Below are positions 26,480 to 35,947 of a stretch of 64,000 nucleotides of DNA, piece by piece. The position numbers and the translations under genes are program-made. Source of the DNA: Halioxenophilus aromaticivorans. GTDB taxonomy: Bacteria; Pseudomonadota; Gammaproteobacteria; Pseudomonadales; Cellvibrionaceae. Position 1 is the stretch's first letter, and each line of letters starts with the position of its first letter. Below the pieces are notes generated by a model. It made no database searches. It saw nothing but the letters and a program-made list of their open reading frames with translations, and had not been told where the DNA came from. The stretch covers positions 1,240,001 through 1,304,000 of the forward strand of contig NZ_AP031496.1 of the NCBI RefSeq assembly GCF_042850945.1, given 5' to 3'.

Positions 26480-28042
26480 TTACGCGGCGGGGCCAGCGGC
26501 AGCGATGTCTTCGCTGACGTTGAACTTAACGATGTTGTCGGCAAACAGCTTAGCCAGCTTTTGCGCGGCGTCGTCGTAGGCAGCAGTATTTTCCCAGGCC
26601 TCACGCGGGTTCAGGTACTTGGCATCTACGCCGGATACTTCTACCGGAATGTCTAAATTCATGGCATCCAAACGTTGGGTTTGCGCGCCTTCCAAGGCTC
26701 CGCTTTGAATGGCGGCAACCACAGCGCGAGTTACTGGGATTGGGAAACGCGAACCTTCGCCACCGGCACCGCCGGATCCGCCGGTCCAACCGGTGTTCAC
26801 CAAGTACACGTTGGCGCCGAAGTCTTGAATGCGTTTCATCAGCAGCTCGGCGTACTCACGGGCAGGACGAGGCATAAACGGTGCACCAAAACAGGTAGAG
26901 AAGGTGGGGTGGATGCCCGCTTCTGCGCCAAGTTCGGTGGAGCCAACCCGGGCGGTGTAGCCGGATAAAAAGTGGTAAGCAGCGGCTTCTTTGCTCAGTA
27001 CAGCTACCGGAGGCAACACACCAGTGACATCACAGGTTAGGAAGATCACGTTCTTCGGCTCGCCGGCGCGGTTCTCTTCAACCCGCATTTCAACGTGCTC
27101 TAGTGGGTAAGAGCAGCGGCCGTTCTCGGTTAAACTGGTGTCGCAGTAGTCTGGGATGCGCTTGTCGGCATCGTGCACTACGTTTTCAACAATGGCGCCA
27201 AAGCGGATGGCGTCCCAGATAACAGGTTCGTTTTTCTGGCTGAGGTCGATGGTTTTGGCGTAGCAGCCGCCTTCCATATTAAACACAGTGCCCTTGGCCC
27301 AACCGTGCTCGTCGTCGCCAATCAGGTAGCGCTCAGGGTCGGCGGATAGGGTGGTTTTACCGGTGCCAGACAAACCAAAGAACAAACAGGTATCGCCGTC
27401 TTTGCCAACGTTGGCGGAGCAATGCATCGGCATAACGTCTTTTTCTGGCAGTAGGAAGTTCTGCACGGAGAACATGGATTTTTTCATTTCACCGGCGTAT
27501 TTCATGCCGGCAATCAGTACCTTGCGCTGGGCGAAGTTGATGCAAACAATGCCTTCGGAGTTGGTGCCGTCGCGCTCTGGGCTACATTCGAAGTTGGCCG
27601 CGTGCAGAATGCGCCATTCCTCTTTTCCTTTGGGGTTGTAGTTGTCGGTGCGGATAAACATGTTCAGGGCGAACAGGCTGTGCCAAGCGGTTTGCGTGGT
27701 AACCAATACCGGTATGTAGTGGTCGTTATCTTGGCCCACGTGCAGGTGCGATACAAAGCGATCTTGTTGCACCAAGTACTCTTCTACTCGATCCCACAGT
27801 AGGTCGAACTTGTCAGCGGGGAAGGGACGGTTAACACCACCCCAGTCGATGGCTTCCGCACTGGATGGCTCTTCGACGATAAATCGGTCGGCGGGTGAGC
27901 GGCCGGTACGGGCTCCAGTCTCAGCAACAAAAGCACCGGTGTGAGACAGGTAACCTTCGTCGCGTTGTAGAGCTTGTTCGATCAGCAAGGGCGCAGTCAA
28001 ATCCGTATGTACGTTGGCCGTGGCTTCTTCTATCTGTGTCAT
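26480..28042 (-). CDS. pckA: Phosphoenolpyruvate carboxykinase (ATP)
   Basis: 520 aa from ATG at 28042, which has AGGA 9 nt upstream; an ATG at 28075 would add 11 residues. Converts oxaloacetate and ATP to PEP, CO2 and ADP, the first committed step of gluconeogenesis. Motifs: GARTGRSPADRFIVEEP (substrate Arg), kinase-1a loop GLSGTGKTTLSADP, then LIGDDEHGW for metal binding, and TGWTGGSGGAGGEGSRFPI near the C-terminus. Cytoplasmic. Lies near hslO and hslR, a conserved gammaproteobacterial neighbourhood. Confidence 0.98.
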   Translation of the reverse strand: MTQIEEATANVHTDLTAPLLIEQALQRDEGYLSHTGAFVAETGARTGRSPADRFIVEEPSSAEAIDWGGVNRPFPADKFDLLWDRVEEYLVQQDRFVSHLHVGQDNDHYIPVLVTTQTAWHSLFALNMFIRTDNYNPKGKEEWRILHAANFECSPERDGTNSEGIVCINFAQRKVLIAGMKYAGEMKKSMFSVQNFLLPEKDVMPMHCSANVGKDGDTCLFFGLSGTGKTTLSADPERYLIGDDEHGWAKGTVFNMEGGCYAKTIDLSQKNEPVIWDAIRFGAIVENVVHDADKRIPDYCDTSLTENGRCSYPLEHVEMRVEENRAGEPKNVIFLTCDVTGVLPPVAVLSKEAAAYHFLSGYTARVGSTELGAEAGIHPTFSTCFGAPFMPRPAREYAELLMKRIQDFGANVYLVNTGWTGGSGGAGGEGSRFPIPVTRAVVAAIQSGALEGAQTQRLDAMNLDIPVEVSGVDAKYLNPREAWENTAAYDDAAQKLAKLFADNIVKFNVSEDIAAAGPAA

Positions 28043-28312
28043 TAGATTGATCCTATGAGCATCATTTGTGGCCAATCTGTGTGTTGGTGTCGAGCGTCGC
28101 TGCCGTGTGATCTGGCCACGTAATCACCGGCAAACAATTTTTTTATGTCACCCTTCCGCTAGTAAGGGTTTGGTTGGCACTTTAGTGCTCTATTTTCTGC
28201 CCCAAATTTGGGGCTGCGAAGTATGACAGAAAAGCACAGCCTAGGCTAAACGGTTGGCGGACATTTTGGTCCCCCGACGCCTATATTTTAGTCTTAGGTG
28301 TGTGCCGTGCTA

Positions 28313-29194
28313 TCAATGCAACGTGTGGTTTGTGTCTGGGAATAGCTCCGTTAAATTGTTTTGGTCAAACTCGTAATGCTGGTGGCAAAACTGACAGTCA
28401 ATGGCAATGACTGGGCTCTCCGCCAACATGCTACGAACGTCGTCCTCGCCCAGGGCGCTGAGCGCTTGTGCCGAGCGTGCTCGAGAACAGCTGCAATGAA
28501 ACCGAATGGGGGTGGCATCAAACATGCGCACGGTAAATTCGTTCAGCAGCCGGTAGGTTAATTCCTGTGGGACCAGGGTTAACAATTCTTCGTCTTTCAC
28601 CGTGGCCACCAGCTGACGAGCGGTGTGCCAGTGTTCTTGGTTTTCCTCGGGCGTGGCCACTTCGCTTTGCGGCAATGCCTGCAGCAAGAAGCCACCGGCG
28701 AGCTTGCCATCACTGGCTAACCATACCTGGGTGTTAATCTGTTCAGACTGTGCAAAATAGTGGCCAATGCAGCCGGCGAGGTCGGGTTGATCCAACGGCA
28801 CTATACCTTGATAGCGCTCACCCACTTCTGGGTCGATGATAATGGCCAGTAAACCGTCGTCGCCAATCAATTGCTGCAAGCTGGCATCCGCCAGGGCGGC
28901 TTCATTGGCATCCTCGGCTACGTTGGCAATGGCGCGCACCTGTTGCTGGTGGTCGCACTCCGCCATGATCATCTCCAGGGGGCCGCTGCCTCGGGCTTGC
29001 AAAGTAAGGATGCCTTCGAATTTAAGGGTGGCTGCGAGCAAGCTGACGGCCGATAGAAATTCGCCCAGTAAGCGTTGAATGGGAGGTGGGAGTGGGTTGT
29101 TGGCCAATACTTGCTGGTAGCAATCACTCAGCTGGACAACTTCACCGCGAATATCTGCGTTTTCTAAAATGAAACGGCACTGCTGATCCGACAT
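28313..29194 (-). CDS. hslO: Hsp33 redox-regulated chaperone
   Basis: 293 aa, the usual Hsp33 length. The C-terminal redox switch is complete: CSCS (CxC) and CQFC (CxxC), the four Cys that bind zinc when reduced. The N-terminal domain starts RFILENADIRGEVVQLSDCYQQVLANN, matching the family. A cytoplasmic holdase activated by oxidative unfolding. Located upstream of pckA as in other gammaproteobacteria. Confidence 0.97.
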   Translation of the reverse strand: MSDQQCRFILENADIRGEVVQLSDCYQQVLANNPLPPPIQRLLGEFLSAVSLLAATLKFEGILTLQARGSGPLEMIMAECDHQQQVRAIANVAEDANEAALADASLQQLIGDDGLLAIIIDPEVGERYQGIVPLDQPDLAGCIGHYFAQSEQINTQVWLASDGKLAGGFLLQALPQSEVATPEENQEHWHTARQLVATVKDEELLTLVPQELTYRLLNEFTVRMFDATPIRFHCSCSRARSAQALSALGEDDVRSMLAESPVIAIDCQFCHQHYEFDQNNLTELFPDTNHTLH

Positions 29195-29281
29195 ATAACC
29201 AAGTTTCGTTGGGCCATGGATTTGGGCGGCATTGTACCGAAACTACCGCCCGTGAAAAGCCTAAGACGCGAAAACCTTACT

Positions 29282-29725
29282 CTATCCGCAATTTTGCTCG
29301 ATGGATTGCCGTAATTTGTGCTCTTTATCGGCGCGTTCTTGTTCGCTGATCTCAAATACGGAGCCATCTTCGCGGGTGAATACCACTGGGCCGCCAATCG
29401 TTTTGAGCTGCTGGCGGGCTTTGTCGCATTTGGTTTGCCAAACCTGCCCACGCTTGCGGTTTTCTGCCATGGTGCGGTGGTCTATTTCCAGCTCAGCGGC
29501 GGATTTTGGTTGCTGTGCACCAAACTCTTGCACTGGCTGGCCCTGGGTAATGTTCACGCTTTTGAGGCTGCCGCTGACGTCTTCGGCCTTGCGGTCTTGG
29601 GCGCGGTCGCTGTAATGCACGCGCCCTTTGTCATCTACCCAGCGGTAGATCTCCGCCCAGCTAGTAACGCTCAGCGCTATGGTGGCTATGAATATGGTGG
29701 CTATGAAAATGCGGTTTTTTACCAT
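29282..29725 (-). CDS. DUF4124 domain secreted protein
   Basis: 147 aa. Signal peptide (FIATIFIATIALSVTSWA) followed by the DUF4124 motif EIYRWVDDKGRVHYSDRAQD. The C-terminal half is charged and helical with two Cys that may form a disulfide (C99 region and the terminal NCG). Periplasmic, function unknown. Its start lies only 2 nt after the protease stop, so they form an operon. Confidence 0.88.
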   Translation of the reverse strand: MVKNRIFIATIFIATIALSVTSWAEIYRWVDDKGRVHYSDRAQDRKAEDVSGSLKSVNITQGQPVQEFGAQQPKSAAELEIDHRTMAENRKRGQVWQTKCDKARQQLKTIGGPVVFTREDGSVFEISEQERADKEHKLRQSIEQNCG

Positions 29726-29727
29726 GG

Positions 29728-31338
29728 TTAATCCACCGCCGGTGGCGGCATCTCTATGGTGTCACCGTTGTTATTTTGGGCAGTGTTGTCGCTGGTGATT
29801 GCCATGGGTGTTTCCGGGGTGCGATTGGCGATGCGATCAAACAGGCCCACGGAGTGGCTGGCGGGCAGGCCGTATAATTGTTTTATCGCGTCTTCCGCGG
29901 CCAGGGCCTGGGCGTGATCTAGCACCATTTTATAGCCTTTGTTGTCACCGAGCTGGATGAAATCGCCATCAAAGCTGTAGATTAGCTCGGCAAAGTGATC
30001 AAAGTCTGTGATGGCCTCGCCATTTACCTGTTGGATGGTCCAATTGGTCCAATTGTGATAGCCCAGGTTAACGTCGGCGGCCAGCACTTTTAACGCCACC
30101 ACCAGTTCTCTTTGCTCTGGGCTAGCCCATTGGCCACGCCAGTGCAAAAAGTCGATGGGCGCTTGGCTGTGCCAGTCGCGGCCCCAGCGGCGAATTAAAT
30201 TCATATTCAGCGGCACAAATACTACGCCTGCGTATACCATATAGCGCGGTTGCTGATCGTATTGCAGTGCCTGTACTAGGCTGCGATTTTTGTTTTGTTG
30301 GGCCGCGGTTAAAGCGATGTCCAATGCAACTCCGTCGCGTTTTACCGCCAGGCTCACCGCATCGCCTGGGTGCAGGTTGTCGACCACGTATTTAAAGTCG
30401 GTGCGCAGGTCTGCCGCTAGGTCGATGGTTTGGTCGTCGGCAATAACGTGGCCGTTAATGGCCAAAATCACATCATCGACCTGTAATTTGTGCGCCGCCG
30501 GGCCATCGGCAAACACCTTAGTAACCAGCGCGCCGCTGTCGTTTTCGGCCAGGCGATAGGCGCGCTTGGTGGCGGGGCTCTCTAGGCTTTGGGTTAAAAA
30601 GCCTATTTCTGGTACGCCGTCAAAGTGGTTGTCTTCGGCGTCTTTCAGCACGTGCTCAATCACCGAGGGCGGCACAAAGTAGCCTTGGTTTTCAGCGCGG
30701 GCACCGGCGTTGGCTTGCATCACCACACCGACGATTTGATTGTCCACCAAAACCGGGCCGCCGCTGTTGCCGGGGTTGATGGCGGCGTCTATCTGCCCGG
30801 CCAAAAGGTAGCTGCCGGCGTGGGCGTAGCGCTGGTGCTCAACCCGGGACAACACGCCTTTGGTAATGCTCAACGACTGGCCGCCAAATGGGTAGCCAAA
30901 CACAGATACCTCGGTAAGCGCGGCGGGCAGTTTACCAATGGAGAGTGGATTTAAGTCGTCAAAGAAATGCTTGTCGTCAACCGTAAGGATGGCGAGGTCG
31001 GCCTCGTGGGACACAAATGCCACCTCGGCCAGGTATTTTTTCGGATCGTTGTGTTTTTGCACCTGCAGGTAGCGAGCGTCAGCAATCACATGGGCGTTGG
31101 TGAGGATGCGTTGGCCACTGATCACCGCGCCGGAGCCGCTGGTTTGTTCCAGGTTCAATAGGCGCCAGGGGGTGAAGTAGTCGGGTGCCGCGCGGGTGGT
31201 GTGAATTTTAATCACCGCCTGCTTGGTGCGTTGCAAGGTAGACTCGGGGTTGGCGGTTGCTGCCAAGGAGGTGCTTAACAGCAGTAGGCCGAGGATGAAG
31301 CTTGGCAGCCTACTTAGTCCTGTGTTGCATTGGGGCAT
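29728..31338 (-). CDS. Deg/HtrA-type periplasmic serine protease with PDZ domain
   Basis: 536 aa. Signal peptide ends near LAATA. Trypsin-like domain with the triad His83 (LTNAHV), Asp114 (HEADLAIL) and Ser192 (INPGNSGGP). A PDZ domain follows at about 260-345 (SGALVTKVFADGPAAHKLQVDDVILAINGHVI). The last 180 residues, with a second PDZ-like stretch (WTIQQVNGEAITDFDHFAELI), resemble the longer plant/bacterial Deg type rather than DegP. Periplasmic quality control is likely. Upstream of the DUF4124 gene, downstream of hslR. Confidence 0.9.
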   Translation of the reverse strand: MPQCNTGLSRLPSFILGLLLLSTSLAATANPESTLQRTKQAVIKIHTTRAAPDYFTPWRLLNLEQTSGSGAVISGQRILTNAHVIADARYLQVQKHNDPKKYLAEVAFVSHEADLAILTVDDKHFFDDLNPLSIGKLPAALTEVSVFGYPFGGQSLSITKGVLSRVEHQRYAHAGSYLLAGQIDAAINPGNSGGPVLVDNQIVGVVMQANAGARAENQGYFVPPSVIEHVLKDAEDNHFDGVPEIGFLTQSLESPATKRAYRLAENDSGALVTKVFADGPAAHKLQVDDVILAINGHVIADDQTIDLAADLRTDFKYVVDNLHPGDAVSLAVKRDGVALDIALTAAQQNKNRSLVQALQYDQQPRYMVYAGVVFVPLNMNLIRRWGRDWHSQAPIDFLHWRGQWASPEQRELVVALKVLAADVNLGYHNWTNWTIQQVNGEAITDFDHFAELIYSFDGDFIQLGDNKGYKMVLDHAQALAAEDAIKQLYGLPASHSVGLFDRIANRTPETPMAITSDNTAQNNNGDTIEMPPPAVD

Positions 31339-31487
31339 GGCGCTTGTGGGTTCCTTGCTAGCGGGGCTTAGGCCCTTATGGTTACCGTCGGCAAGTGGTT
31401 TGCTGGATTGCCGTCCTGGCTTTTGTTTGATGATGCTTGTTGATCAAACCCTCGGCTTGGTTGCTTTTGGGGTCTCTCAGTTTGGGT

Positions 31488-31883
31488 TTAGTCGTCGTTG
31501 TCGAGCAGTAGGTCGCGCAGCCGATGTATTTGCCGGCGCTCGCGTTTGTTGGGCCGGTGGTCAAAGCGCTGGGCACCACTGCCGGCGGCCTTGCGTTGCG
31601 CGATGGTGCGTTCCCGGCGCTCTACGCTGCCTGTGGTTTCTTTATACAAAGTTTGTGCCTCGGGGGCGCCGCGGCGTTGATCAGACAGGGCAACGATTTC
31701 AACGTCGGTTTTGTCCCAGCCCTTGGTCACCGAAAGTACCAGGCCCGGTGTGACTTCTTTACTGGCTTTAACGCGCTGGCCGTCGCACTGCACTTTGCCG
31801 CCATCGATGGCTTGCTTTGCCAACGAGCGGGTTTTGTAGAAACGTGCGGCCCACAGCCATTTGTCTATTCGGACTTTGTCCAT
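31488..31883 (-). CDS. hslR: Ribosome-associated heat shock protein Hsp15
   Basis: 131 aa. N-terminal S4 RNA-binding domain (VRIDKWLWAARFYKTRSLAKQAIDGGKVQCDGQRVKAS) followed by a basic C-terminal tail rich in Arg and Lys. Hsp15 binds the 50S subunit carrying nascent peptide after premature dissociation and helps recycle it. Conserved near hslO and pckA. Confidence 0.95.
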   Translation of the reverse strand: MDKVRIDKWLWAARFYKTRSLAKQAIDGGKVQCDGQRVKASKEVTPGLVLSVTKGWDKTDVEIVALSDQRRGAPEAQTLYKETTGSVERRERTIAQRKAAGSGAQRFDHRPNKRERRQIHRLRDLLLDNDD

Positions 31884-32018
31884 AAATACCTTGAATATGT
31901 AAGGCCAATACTATGACAGTGCAGCCCCCAGCTCGCAACCGCTAGCAGCTAAAGAACGGTGTTGCCCGACAGGCGTTTGCATTAGAATGCCGCCTCGAAC
32001 AACAAGTGAGAGAGACCA

Positions 32019-33170
32019 TTGGCCAAGCCTCCCCTACGTGTGGTGCAAGTATTACCAGAGCTTAACGCTGGCGGCGTGGAGCGCGGCACCGTAGAGTTTG
32101 CCCAGTTTTTGGTGGCTCAGGGGCACCAGTCTACGGTGATATCCGCCGGCGGCCGGTTGGTGCCGGAGCTGACTGCCCAGGGCAGTGAGCACATTGCTTT
32201 TCCCGTGCACCGCAAAAGCTTAGCGTCTTTGTTTAAAGTCCGTAGCCTGCGCCGTTTGTTGATGCAACTTGCACCGGATATCGTCCATGTACGTTCGCGG
32301 GTACCTGCTTGGATGGTGTGGCTGGCTCTGCGCGGCATGCCACATGCTCAGCGCCCGGCGTTGGTGTCTACTTTTCACGGCTTGTATTCCATTAACGCCT
32401 ATAGCGCCATTATGGGTTGTGGCGACGCCGTGATTGCCATTTCCGAGTGTGTCCGAGAGTACATCCTGAATAATTACCCCAAGGTCGACCCCGCCAAAAT
32501 CTCCCTGGTGCATCGCGGCGTGGATACGGACCAATTTAATACCCAATGCCGGCCCAGTACCGACTGGCTGGCGCAGTTTGACCGGGAGTTTCCGGGCCTG
32601 CGCCAAAGGCCTGTGTTATTAATGCCCGGCCGACTAAGCCGCTGGAAAGGTCAGCTTGAGTTCATTGATTTAATGGCACAGTTGCGGGCGCAAAACATCG
32701 CCGCCACGGGTTTGATCGTGGGCGATATCACACCGGGCAAAGACGATTACCTGGGCGAGTTAAAAGCCAAGGTGGCGGCCCTGGGCCTGGATGAGCAGGT
32801 TAAATTTTTGGGCCACCGCAGCGATATGGCGCAGCTTTACGCCATCAGTACCTTAGTGTGTAACCTTTCCCAGCGGCCAGAGCCCTTTGGCAGAACGGTG
32901 ATAGAGGCCATGGCCATGGGCACTCCGGTGGTGGCCTATAACGTGGGCGGGCCGGCAGAATCCTTGGCTCTAGCGCTACCCCAGGGGTTGGTGGCCACCG
33001 GCGACGGCCAAGCGCTGTTGGCTAAGGTGGCCGAGTTCATCGCCTCGCCTCCGGTGCCTAAACAGGTGCCGGAGTTCACATTGCAGACCCAAGCGCAAAA
33101 AACGCTGGCTATTTATCAGCGTTTGCTGGTCCAAACCGGTAACCTTAATTCAACTGGCGGAACCGAATAA
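32019..33170 (+). CDS. Glycosyltransferase family 4
   Basis: 383 aa from a TTG start with GAGAGA upstream. GT-B fold: donor-side start LRVVQVLPELNAGGVERGTVEFAQ, acceptor region IVHVRSRVPAW, C-terminal PGRLSRWKGQLEFIDLM and the GT4 catalytic EPFGRTVIEAMAMGTPVVAYNVGG. Likely adds a sugar to lipid A core or a surface glycan. First gene of a plus-strand cluster through 38297. Donor and acceptor unknown. Confidence 0.92.
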   Translation: MAKPPLRVVQVLPELNAGGVERGTVEFAQFLVAQGHQSTVISAGGRLVPELTAQGSEHIAFPVHRKSLASLFKVRSLRRLLMQLAPDIVHVRSRVPAWMVWLALRGMPHAQRPALVSTFHGLYSINAYSAIMGCGDAVIAISECVREYILNNYPKVDPAKISLVHRGVDTDQFNTQCRPSTDWLAQFDREFPGLRQRPVLLMPGRLSRWKGQLEFIDLMAQLRAQNIAATGLIVGDITPGKDDYLGELKAKVAALGLDEQVKFLGHRSDMAQLYAISTLVCNLSQRPEPFGRTVIEAMAMGTPVVAYNVGGPAESLALALPQGLVATGDGQALLAKVAEFIASPPVPKQVPEFTLQTQAQKTLAIYQRLLVQTGNLNSTGGTE

Positions 33171-33172
33171 TC

Positions 33173-34186
33173 GTGCGAATCATTCATGTAGCTCATCAAC
33201 AATTACGTAAGTACGGGCACAATCGAGTCAGTTGGGGGCAAAAGCTGTATTTCGGCTTAATCCGCAACGGCCACTGTGTGCAAGCCTTCAGTGACCGCGA
33301 TGTAGCGGCCTTTGAAGCGCCCATGGGCATTCGCGATCTCGGTAAAAGCAAAGCCAATAAACGCCTGCTGCAAACCGTGGAGGCGTTTGAGCCCGACCTG
33401 ATGATCGTCGGCCACTGTGATTACATCAGCAACGAGACCCTAGCCGAAGCGCGCAAGCTCAGCCCCAATTTGGTTATCGCTGGCTGCAACAATGACCCGC
33501 TGTTCGTCCCTGAAAATGTCGACAAAATTGCCCGCCGGGTAACCGAAGTGGACGCCATGTTTGTCTCCACTGGTGAACAAGAGTTAGCGCAATTTACTGG
33601 GCACAGAGCGCAATTACTGCACATGCCCAACCCGGTGGACAGCTCCATTGAAACCTTCGACGCATCGCTGTGTGAGGAGCTGCCAACAGACCTGCTGTTT
33701 TGCAGCAAAGAGACTGCACACACATCGCGCGGTGAGTTAGTAACGCAGTTAAAACAGCGCTTGCCGGACCACCTCGTATTCCATACTCCAGGCAGTTTTG
33801 AGCAGCCCGGGGTTTGGGGGCGTGACTACGATCGTGCCCTAGCCGACAGCAAAATGGGGTTAAATCTGAACCGACAAGAAGGCCTGCACTGGTACTCATC
33901 CGCACGCATGGCGCAGATGGTGGGCAATGGCCTGCTCACGTTTACTCATGCCAGCGGCGGTTTCCATGAATTTATGCCGGAAGAAACCCTGGTTTATTTC
34001 AACGATTTGGACGATTTAGCCCAGCTGGTAACGGAATTTAACCAAGATAGCTTTAAGCGCAGATACTGGGCCGACAAGGCACGCACTTTCTTCCATCAAG
34101 AGATCAACTCAACTCTGTACGCACAGTACATAGTGGAAAGTGCCATGGAGTTGCCCTATTCACACCCCTACGTTTGGCTGCAATGA
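33173..34186 (+). CDS. CgeB-like glycosyltransferase
   Basis: 337 aa, GTG start 2 nt after the previous stop. N-terminus RIIHVAHQQLRKYGHNRVSWGQKL; the C-terminal half reads DRALADSKMGLNLNRQEG, SSARMAQMVGNGLLTFT and PEETLVYFNDLDDLAQLV, the pattern of the Glyco_trans_1_2 domain found in CgeB and related proteins. Overlaps the next gene as ATGA. Probable inner-membrane-associated LPS/glycan transferase. Confidence 0.82.
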   Translation: MRIIHVAHQQLRKYGHNRVSWGQKLYFGLIRNGHCVQAFSDRDVAAFEAPMGIRDLGKSKANKRLLQTVEAFEPDLMIVGHCDYISNETLAEARKLSPNLVIAGCNNDPLFVPENVDKIARRVTEVDAMFVSTGEQELAQFTGHRAQLLHMPNPVDSSIETFDASLCEELPTDLLFCSKETAHTSRGELVTQLKQRLPDHLVFHTPGSFEQPGVWGRDYDRALADSKMGLNLNRQEGLHWYSSARMAQMVGNGLLTFTHASGGFHEFMPEETLVYFNDLDDLAQLVTEFNQDSFKRRYWADKARTFFHQEINSTLYAQYIVESAMELPYSHPYVWLQ

Positions 34187-34911
34187 CAGAGGTTATCCTG
34201 GGTGGTTTAGAGCGGGCCTTTGCGCAGGGTGGTAATCGCCTGTGCTTCATCGACCCGCGCGACCCAAATCGCATTATTAAAGTGCTGCGGCCGGACCGCA
34301 GTGCCGATATAAAGCGCGCTAAGCAGAGTTTTCCACGCAATTTAAAGCCCCTGCGTTACTTTGATGAAAATTGGCAAGAACAACGGGTGTACCAAAAAAT
34401 CCAGATCGCCGTGGGCGATGCAGCCTACGATTTAATTCCGCGGTGCTATGGATTGGTGGCCACCGATTGTGGCCCCGGTTTAGTCACTGAAATGATCAAA
34501 GACCACGATGGCCGAGTGTCTTTGTCGTTAAAACAGTGCATATGGCAGCAGGGCAAAGCCCGCTCGTTGATGGCGGTGGTGGAAGATTTTGTGCAGCGCT
34601 GGGGCGAGTTGGGGATGCCCTCGCGCAACCTGCTTTTACATAACATTGTGGTGCAGCAGTCGGTCGATGGTCCCAAGCGTTTGGTGGTCATCGATGGCTT
34701 GGGCTGGGCGGATATTGTCCCTCTTGCCTATCGCTGCCCTCGCCTGGCTCGTTGGAAGGCTCGGCGTAAGGCACAAAGGCTGCCCCAAGCCATGGATCAG
34801 TTGCTGGAAAAACAGCGCACCGGCCAGGATTGGGGCTACCACGGTTGGTTAGACGAAGAACAACGCATTGTGGCCGCGGGCTCCAGTGCTGCCTCACAGA
34901 CAGATAGGTAA
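34183..34911 (+). CDS. YrbL-family kinase-like protein
   Basis: 242 aa from ATG at 34183 (overlapping the previous stop as ATGA). Pattern LGGLERAFAQGGNRLCFIDPRDPNRIIKVLR, with Lys in IKVLR, then GLVTEMIKDHDG, NLLLHNIVV (compare the HxDxxxxN-type loop) and VVIDGLGWADIVP. This matches the YrbL family, distantly related to protein kinases. Its position among glycosyltransferases suggests phosphorylation of an LPS core sugar, as for WaaP-type kinases; inference. Confidence 0.8.
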   Translation: MTEVILGGLERAFAQGGNRLCFIDPRDPNRIIKVLRPDRSADIKRAKQSFPRNLKPLRYFDENWQEQRVYQKIQIAVGDAAYDLIPRCYGLVATDCGPGLVTEMIKDHDGRVSLSLKQCIWQQGKARSLMAVVEDFVQRWGELGMPSRNLLLHNIVVQQSVDGPKRLVVIDGLGWADIVPLAYRCPRLARWKARRKAQRLPQAMDQLLEKQRTGQDWGYHGWLDEEQRIVAAGSSAASQTDR

Positions 34912-34915
34912 ACGA

Positions 34916-35947
34916 TTGTCATCACTTAAATTTGCGCCGGTGTTGGCCGGGGCCCCCGTTGGCGGGGCAGAGAATTTTTACACGCGTTTTGTGGCGGAAA
35001 TGCAAACCCGCACAGATTACGACATATGCGCCTTTACTCGCCCCAACCCCAAGCGCGAACAGCGGCTGCGAGAAGCCGGTGCGCGCTATCAGTTGTTCCC
35101 CTTGGGCGGCAGGTTAGACATGCTGGGCCGCTGGCGTTATCAGCGTGCGCTGAAACAATTTCAGCCCGATGTGGTAATGACATTTATGAACCGGGCAACC
35201 GCACTCACACCCAAGGGCGGCTACCAGTTGGTGGCCCGCCTAGGGCATTACTACGACCTAAAATACTACCGGCACTGCGATTATTGGGTGGGTATCACCA
35301 AGGGTATCTGCGATCACCTGATTAAAGGTGGCATGCCGGCGGAGCGCGTGGTGCATATCCCCAACTTTGTGGACGAAGTAAAAGCCCCAGCTCTGGCGCG
35401 GGACAGCTTTGCCACACCCACGGATCAACCTCTCTTGTTGGCCTTTGGTCGGTTGCACCACAACAAGGCCTTTGATGTATTGCTGCAGGCTTTGGCAAAA
35501 ATGCCGAGCGGCGTTTTATGGTTGGCCGGCAGCGGCCCGGAAGAAGAAAACCTGAAACAACTGGCGCAATCTCTGGGCATCACCGAACGGGTGCGGTTTT
35601 TGGGCTGGCGAGACGACATCAATGCGCTGTTGGCAACCGCGGATTTGTTTGTGTGTCCTTCCAGGCATGAGGGGCTTGGCAGTATTTTGTTGGAGTCCTG
35701 GTACCATGGCTGCCCCATTGTGGCGGCTGCGTCCCAGGGGCCGGCAGAAATATTAACCGACGGTGACAACGGAATGCTCGTACCGATAGATCAAGTGGAC
35801 GATCTACAGCACGCCATGCAACACGTGCTGGATGACCAAGCCTTTGCTAGGCAGCTGGTAGAAGCTGGCCAGCGTGATTACCACGCGCTTTATAGCACCG
35901 AGAAAATCATTCAACAGTACCAGGATTTTTATCGGGCCATCGTATGA
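34916..35947 (+). CDS. Glycosyltransferase family 4
   Basis: 343 aa from TTG at 34916 with AGGTAA 7 nt upstream; an ATG at 34868 would add 16 unlikely residues inside the previous gene. GT4 features: FAPVLAGAPVGGAENFYTRF, VVHIPNFVDE, LLAFGRLHHNKAFDVLLQAL, RVRFLGWRDDINALLATADLFVCPSRHEGLGSILLESW. Stop overlaps the O-antigen ligase start (ATGA). LPS core-type transferase. Confidence 0.92.
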   Translation: MSSLKFAPVLAGAPVGGAENFYTRFVAEMQTRTDYDICAFTRPNPKREQRLREAGARYQLFPLGGRLDMLGRWRYQRALKQFQPDVVMTFMNRATALTPKGGYQLVARLGHYYDLKYYRHCDYWVGITKGICDHLIKGGMPAERVVHIPNFVDEVKAPALARDSFATPTDQPLLLAFGRLHHNKAFDVLLQALAKMPSGVLWLAGSGPEEENLKQLAQSLGITERVRFLGWRDDINALLATADLFVCPSRHEGLGSILLESWYHGCPIVAAASQGPAEILTDGDNGMLVPIDQVDDLQHAMQHVLDDQAFARQLVEAGQRDYHALYSTEKIIQQYQDFYRAIV

